64,000 nt of DNA from Nonomuraea maritima (GTDB taxonomy: Bacteria; Actinomycetota; Actinomycetes; Streptosporangiales; Streptosporangiaceae), in NCBI RefSeq assembly GCF_900100395.1, contig NZ_FNFB01000028.1:30717-94716 (forward strand). Reading direction: 5' to 3'. Each line of letters starts with the position of its first letter. Positions within the stretch are counted from its first letter, which is position 1. The position numbers and the translations under genes were made by a program. Under the pieces are notes generated by a model, which was not told the origin of the DNA, did no database searches, and was given only the letters and a program-made list of their open reading frames with translations. Positions 62,018 to 64,000 of this stretch are shown here, piece after piece.

Positions 62018-62752
62018 ATGTCCCGCTTCGCCGAGATCGCCGACGACATCAAGGGAAAGATCAAGAGCGGACAATACCGCCCCGGACTACCCCTCCCCCA
62101 CCAGGATCTCCTCGCGCTTGAATACGGCGCCTCAAATCAGACGATCTACCACGCCATCCAGGTCCTGAAGGCCGAGCAGCTCGTCATCCGCAGCGTCACT
62201 CAAGGGATGATCGTGCAGCCGCCGCCCATTGTCGTGGACCTCGTCCTGCACGGCCCCCACGGCAACGGCCCGCTCCCCTGGGCCGCGTGCTGCGAACGCT
62301 CCGGCGCCGAGGGCAAGATGATCACCGGGAAGGTAGACACCGTCGAACCCTCCCCCGACGTCGCCGACCTCCTCAAGCTCGACAGCGGCGACAAGGTGGT
62401 CATCCGCAACCGCCAAGCCACCATCAGCGACAACGTGGCCCGCCTCGACCAGGCGGTCTACCCTCACAGCGCCGTGGCCGACACCCCAATCGCCAAGCGC
62501 GACCAAGTCCCCGGCGGCATCTACCGCGCCCTGACCGACGCCGGCCTGGAGCCGTACTCGATCGTGCGGCGCGTCATCGGCGCCCGCATGGCCACCAACG
62601 AGGAAGCGAAAGCGCTGAAGGTCGTGAAGCGCTCCCTAGTCCTCACCTACGACCAGGTGATCGCCACCCGCGAAGGCCAGCTCGTCGAGCTGCTGCGGTT
62701 CGTCGCGAACCCCACCCGCATCAGGTTCGTAGACGAGGACATGTCGCTGTAG
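62018..62752 (+). CDS. GntR/HutC-family regulator with UTRA domain
   Basis: The 244-residue protein has an N-terminal winged hel helix region (MSRFAEIADDIKGKIKSGQY, LPHQDLLALEYGASNQTIYH) and a C-terminal UTRA-like domain (VIRNRQATISDNVARLDQAV, GGIYRALTDAGLEPYSIVRR, VLTYDQVIATREGQLVELLR). HutC/UTRA regulators respond to small ligands; pSAM2-type KorSA is a relative. The ATG looks leaderless. The 24-bp palindrome just upstream is its probable operator. Confidence 0.85.
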   Translation: MSRFAEIADDIKGKIKSGQYRPGLPLPHQDLLALEYGASNQTIYHAIQVLKAEQLVIRSVTQGMIVQPPPIVVDLVLHGPHGNGPLPWAACCERSGAEGKMITGKVDTVEPSPDVADLLKLDSGDKVVIRNRQATISDNVARLDQAVYPHSAVADTPIAKRDQVPGGIYRALTDAGLEPYSIVRRVIGARMATNEEAKALKVVKRSLVLTYDQVIATREGQLVELLRFVANPTRIRFVDEDMSL

Positions 62753-62869
62753 AGACGCCGGACAGCGGGACAGCAGCAATACGGCGGATTCGTGCGCCTC
62801 GAGCACCTCAGCCGTGTACAAAGGGTTCCGGCGTTTCCAAGGGATCCGGTCATCTTTTAGAGGAGAAAG

Positions 62870-63061
62870 ATGACGATGAAGATCCTGGTGATCGTTATTG
62901 TGCTGCTTACGGCCACCATCGCGGCGCTCATCACGGGCATCCTGACCAGGTGGAACGAGGCATCGGCAACGACAGCGATCATCGCAGGTGGGACCGCGTT
63001 CGCCGGGACCACCTATCTGGGGCTGGAGATCCTCTCGAAGCTAGGAATCCTTCCTTCTTAG
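62870..63061 (+). CDS. 63-residue membrane protein
   Basis: Two hydrophobic segments (ILVIVIVLLTATIAALITGI and SATTAIIAGGTAFAGTTYLG) are followed by a short end (ILSKLGILPS). GAGGAGAAAG directly precedes the ATG. A hairpin terminator follows. Holin-like in shape, but no evidence for lysis is nearby. Confidence 0.6.
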   Translation: MTMKILVIVIVLLTATIAALITGILTRWNEASATTAIIAGGTAFAGTTYLGLEILSKLGILPS

Positions 63062-63082
63062 GGATCGCCGCCCGGCCCGGAC

Positions 63083-63117
63083 GGCCACAGTGGGCTCAGC
63101 TGTTGCCCACTGTGGCC
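63083..63117 (+). terminator. hairpin terminator
   Basis: A perfect 13-bp stem (GGCCACAGTGGGC and complement) with a 9-base loop, 21 bp past the stop of the small membrane gene. Confidence 0.75.
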
Positions 63118-63209
63118 AGGCCCGCGAGCCGCCGGTTACGGCAGAAACGGGCCACGCGTCGTACCTCTGGCTCTAGCTGCGAGGCTGAACTTGGGCCAGA
63201 GTGGAGGCC

Positions 63210-64000
63210 GTGAAGCCTGTTCCGACGGTGATGACTGTGATCGGCGCGGCGCTGGTGGCGGGGATCGTCTGGGTGCTGGGCCCGGGGGCGCGCTGGGTAC
63301 TGGAGCACATCGACGGAGTCGCGATCGGCGAGCCGTCAGGTCTGGTCGGAAGAGATCTGGCGGCAGCCCTAGATGCGGTCCGCGGCCGGGTACTCGCCGT
63401 GGCGACCGGGCTGGCCGCGCTGGTCGCCGTCTACTACACCGCGCGTAACGCCGACACTGCCCGGCGCACCTTCCAACTCGGCGAGCGCGGCCACGTGACC
63501 GACCGCTACGGCAAGGCCGTAGAGCAGCTCGGCAGTGCCGAGGCCCCGGTCCGTTTAGGTGGCCTGTACGCCCTGGAGCAGCTCGCCCAGGACAACCCCG
63601 ACCCGCATTTCCGGCAGACCATCGTGGACGTGATCTGCGCATACCTGCGCATGCCATATACCCCGCCCCCGGCCGCCCAGATCACGGACGAGCCTGCCGT
63701 GCCGCGCCCTACTGAGGATGGCGTCGCCGCGCCAACGGGTCGAGATCCATTCGAGGAGCGCCAGGTCCGGCTGACCGCCCAGCGCATCCTCGCCGCACAC
63801 CTGCGCTACCGGGACCAGCCCACCCGCCGCTGGTGGCGATTCCGCAGCGGTAACCTCAACGCCCGCCACTGGCCGGACATCCGCCTCGACCTCACCGGCG
63901 CCGCCCTAATCGACTTTAGCCTGGCCAACTGCCGCGTCAGCGAGGCCGCGTTCGTCGAGGCGACCTTCACCGGCCGCGCCTGGTTCGACCGGACGACCTT
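63210..64000 (+). CDS. pentapeptide-repeat membrane protein, truncated by window edge
   Basis: A GTG at 63210 (GGAGG directly upstream, tight spacing; in-frame GTG at 63201 also possible) opens a frame running to the right edge (264 codons). Two hydrophobic segments (TVMTVIGAALVAGIVWVLG and VLAVATGLAALVAVYYTARN) precede a GERGHVTDRYGKAVEQLGS region and, from about residue 215, the start of pentapeptide repeats (DIRLDLTGAALIDFSLANCR, AFVEATFTGRAWFD). Such actinomycete proteins are membrane-anchored with a beta-helix; the role is unknown. Confidence 0.75.
   Translation, partial: MKPVPTVMTVIGAALVAGIVWVLGPGARWVLEHIDGVAIGEPSGLVGRDLAAALDAVRGRVLAVATGLAALVAVYYTARNADTARRTFQLGERGHVTDRYGKAVEQLGSAEAPVRLGGLYALEQLAQDNPDPHFRQTIVDVICAYLRMPYTPPPAAQITDEPAVPRPTEDGVAAPTGRDPFEERQVRLTAQRILAAHLRYRDQPTRRWWRFRSGNLNARHWPDIRLDLTGAALIDFSLANCRVSEAAFVEATFTGRAWFDRTT

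Noticed and set aside
1..64000. tRNA, rRNA, CRISPR arrays and insertion sequences
   Set aside because: No cloverleaf, rRNA segment, regularly spaced direct repeat array, transposase or flanking target duplication was recognised by reading. A tRNAscan-SE and ISfinder search would settle this.

Overview
The window is GC-rich, densely packed DNA with GTG and TTG starts, stop/start overlaps and actinomycete-specific families: WhiB-like, SsgA-like, DUF2637/SpdB-like, TraB-type FtsK/SpoIIIE, DUF3560, DUF6197 and tandem GntR regulators. The host is therefore a filamentous actinomycete; the genus cannot be fixed from sequence alone. No rRNA, tRNA or CRISPR array was seen. The mix of genes suggests an extrachromosomal or integrated phage-plasmid: terminase subunits, a RecT-like/YqaJ/RuvC-like recombination set, HNH and replisome-organiser-like proteins occur together with ParA partition, a PIN/RHH toxin-antitoxin pair and a conjugation cluster (TraB-like translocase, SpdB-like protein, membrane proteins, SsgA-like protein, GntR repressors). 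Portal, capsid and tail genes would lie left of base 1, downstream of terL.

Layout. 1-3.2 kb: terL, terS, a ParB/Srx-domain protein and small phage proteins, minus strand. 3.2-5.6 kb: PadR regulator plus membrane partner, an adenine methyltransferase and one unknown. 5.6-7.5 kb: integrase operon with an att-like repeat zone. 7.5-11 kb: small DNA-binding proteins, including a stand-alone sigma-70 region 4 protein. 11-15.3 kb: unknown phage-type proteins, a collagen-like surface protein, and replisome-organiser and HNH proteins. 15.3-25.5 kb: a long minus-strand early operon made mostly of very small translationally coupled genes, with J-domain, RuvC-like, RecT-like and YqaJ proteins. 25.8-31 kb: regulators (XRE-type, TrmB/LuxR-type, triple and double GntR). 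31-33.2 kb: small coupled genes. 33.4-36 kb: a four-unit ribbon-helix-helix protein, ParA and a ParB-like partner on the plus strand. 36-37.5 kb: toxin-antitoxin pair and an HU-like protein. 37.7-45.8 kb: TGT/DpdA-like protein, cytosine methyltransferase, DUF3560-adenine methyltransferase fusion and ArdC-N-like protein. 45.8-53.3 kb: small zinc-ribbon and unknown proteins ending with a winged-helix replication-type protein. 53.4-61 kb: conjugation cluster. 61-64 kb: two GntR regulators, a small membrane protein and a pentapeptide-repeat protein cut by the right edge.

A striking feature is a short dispersed sequence, AAGCGCMAGCGGTACCGC in the gene direction, found about 15 times. Most copies lie 20-70 bp upstream of a start codon, several followed by a strong GC hairpin. 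It links the terminase, recombination, methyltransferase and conjugation segments and suggests one regulatory or recombination system acting on the whole element.
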